Assembly: GCA_030679615.1 (NCBI GenBank)
Contig: JAUXSJ010000261.1
Location: 1-5,189 of the forward strand
From: Parachlamydiaceae bacterium
Lineage (GTDB): Bacteria; Chlamydiota; Chlamydiia; Chlamydiales; Parachlamydiaceae
Length of the DNA stretch: 5,189 bases
Reading direction: 5' to 3'
The notes below the pieces were generated by a model that did no database searches, had not been told where the DNA came from, and saw nothing but the letters and a program-made list of their open reading frames with translations. The position numbers and the translations under genes are program-made. This document shows, one piece after another, positions 5,021-5,189 of the stretch (positions are counted from its first letter, which is position 1; each line of letters begins with the position of its first letter).

Positions 5021-5189
5021 ATGTGGATGGGTCCTTACACTATATTGAATCTATTTGGACTTCTCATTCAATCTATTTTTATAGAAAATTTCTTACTTGT
5101 TAATTTTTTAGGCATGTGTACTTATTTAGCATGTTCTAATAAATTAAAAACAGCAAATGGACTCGGAATTGCGGTTGTTTTTGTCTTAA
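5021..5189 (+). CDS. nqrE: Na+-translocating NADH:quinone reductase subunit E (5' part)
   Basis: This is the beginning of nqrE, cut by the window edge after 56 full codons of about 200-250. NqrE is the partner of NqrD in the membrane and supplies the other cysteines of the shared 2Fe-2S cluster. The visible N-terminus reads [15 protein letters not shown] followed by [20 protein letters not shown] (18-37), which closely follows the family pattern SIFIEN...FLGMCT; C33 corresponds to Vibrio C26. The second ligand cysteine lies beyond the window. A frame with ATG at 5021, a ggag site before it and a 21-base gap from nqrD fits the operon. An alternative start at the ATG at 5027 would remove two residues only. 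Confidence 0.93.
   Translation, partial: MWMGPYTILNLFGLLIQSIFIENFLLVNFLGMCTYLACSNKLKTANGLGIAVVFVL

Overview
The window reads as a stretch of chromosome from an AT-rich, environmental (Parachlamydiaceae-like) member of the Chlamydiae. The main reasons are the block nqrB-nqrC-nqrD-nqrE starting directly with nqrB and no nqrA ahead of it (the chlamydial layout; most proteobacteria have one nqrABCDEF operon), and long forms of NqrB (507 aa) and NqrC (312 aa from the start chosen here), as in Chlamydia. The phylum call is an inference from layout and protein lengths, not from a database search.

Layout. Bases 3-464 (+) hold smpB, the tmRNA-binding protein of trans-translation. Bases 465-770 are non-coding and almost completely filled by a large imperfect palindrome centred at 602.5, whose inner arms are GC- and purine-rich ('cgcagag' type) and whose outer arms carry 'caggat' tandem units. 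Next comes rlmH (771-1196, +), a 23S rRNA pseudouridine methyltransferase. It converges on, and overlaps by 13 bases, a minus-strand gene for an unrecognised four-helix membrane protein (1184-1786). A 115-base divergent spacer (1787-1901) carries a cluster of TTTGAT/ATCAAA half-sites ahead of nqrB.

From 1902 to the end, nqrB, nqrC, nqrD and the first 56 codons of nqrE run on the plus strand as one tight operon (8-base overlap, 10-base gap, 21-base gap). They encode membrane subunits of the Na+-translocating NADH:quinone oxidoreductase, which couples NADH oxidation by quinone to Na+ export. NqrB and NqrC each keep the threonine that carries covalent FMN, but each departs at one position from the usual S/T-G-A-T motif. 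NqrD and NqrE keep the cysteines that build the intramembrane 2Fe-2S cluster. NqrA and NqrF, needed for a working enzyme, are not in the window.

No tRNA, rRNA, CRISPR array, transposase or defence gene is visible. Most of the window is ordinary housekeeping sequence. The most unusual element is the palindrome between smpB and rlmH, followed by the candidate operator before nqrB and the unidentified membrane protein.
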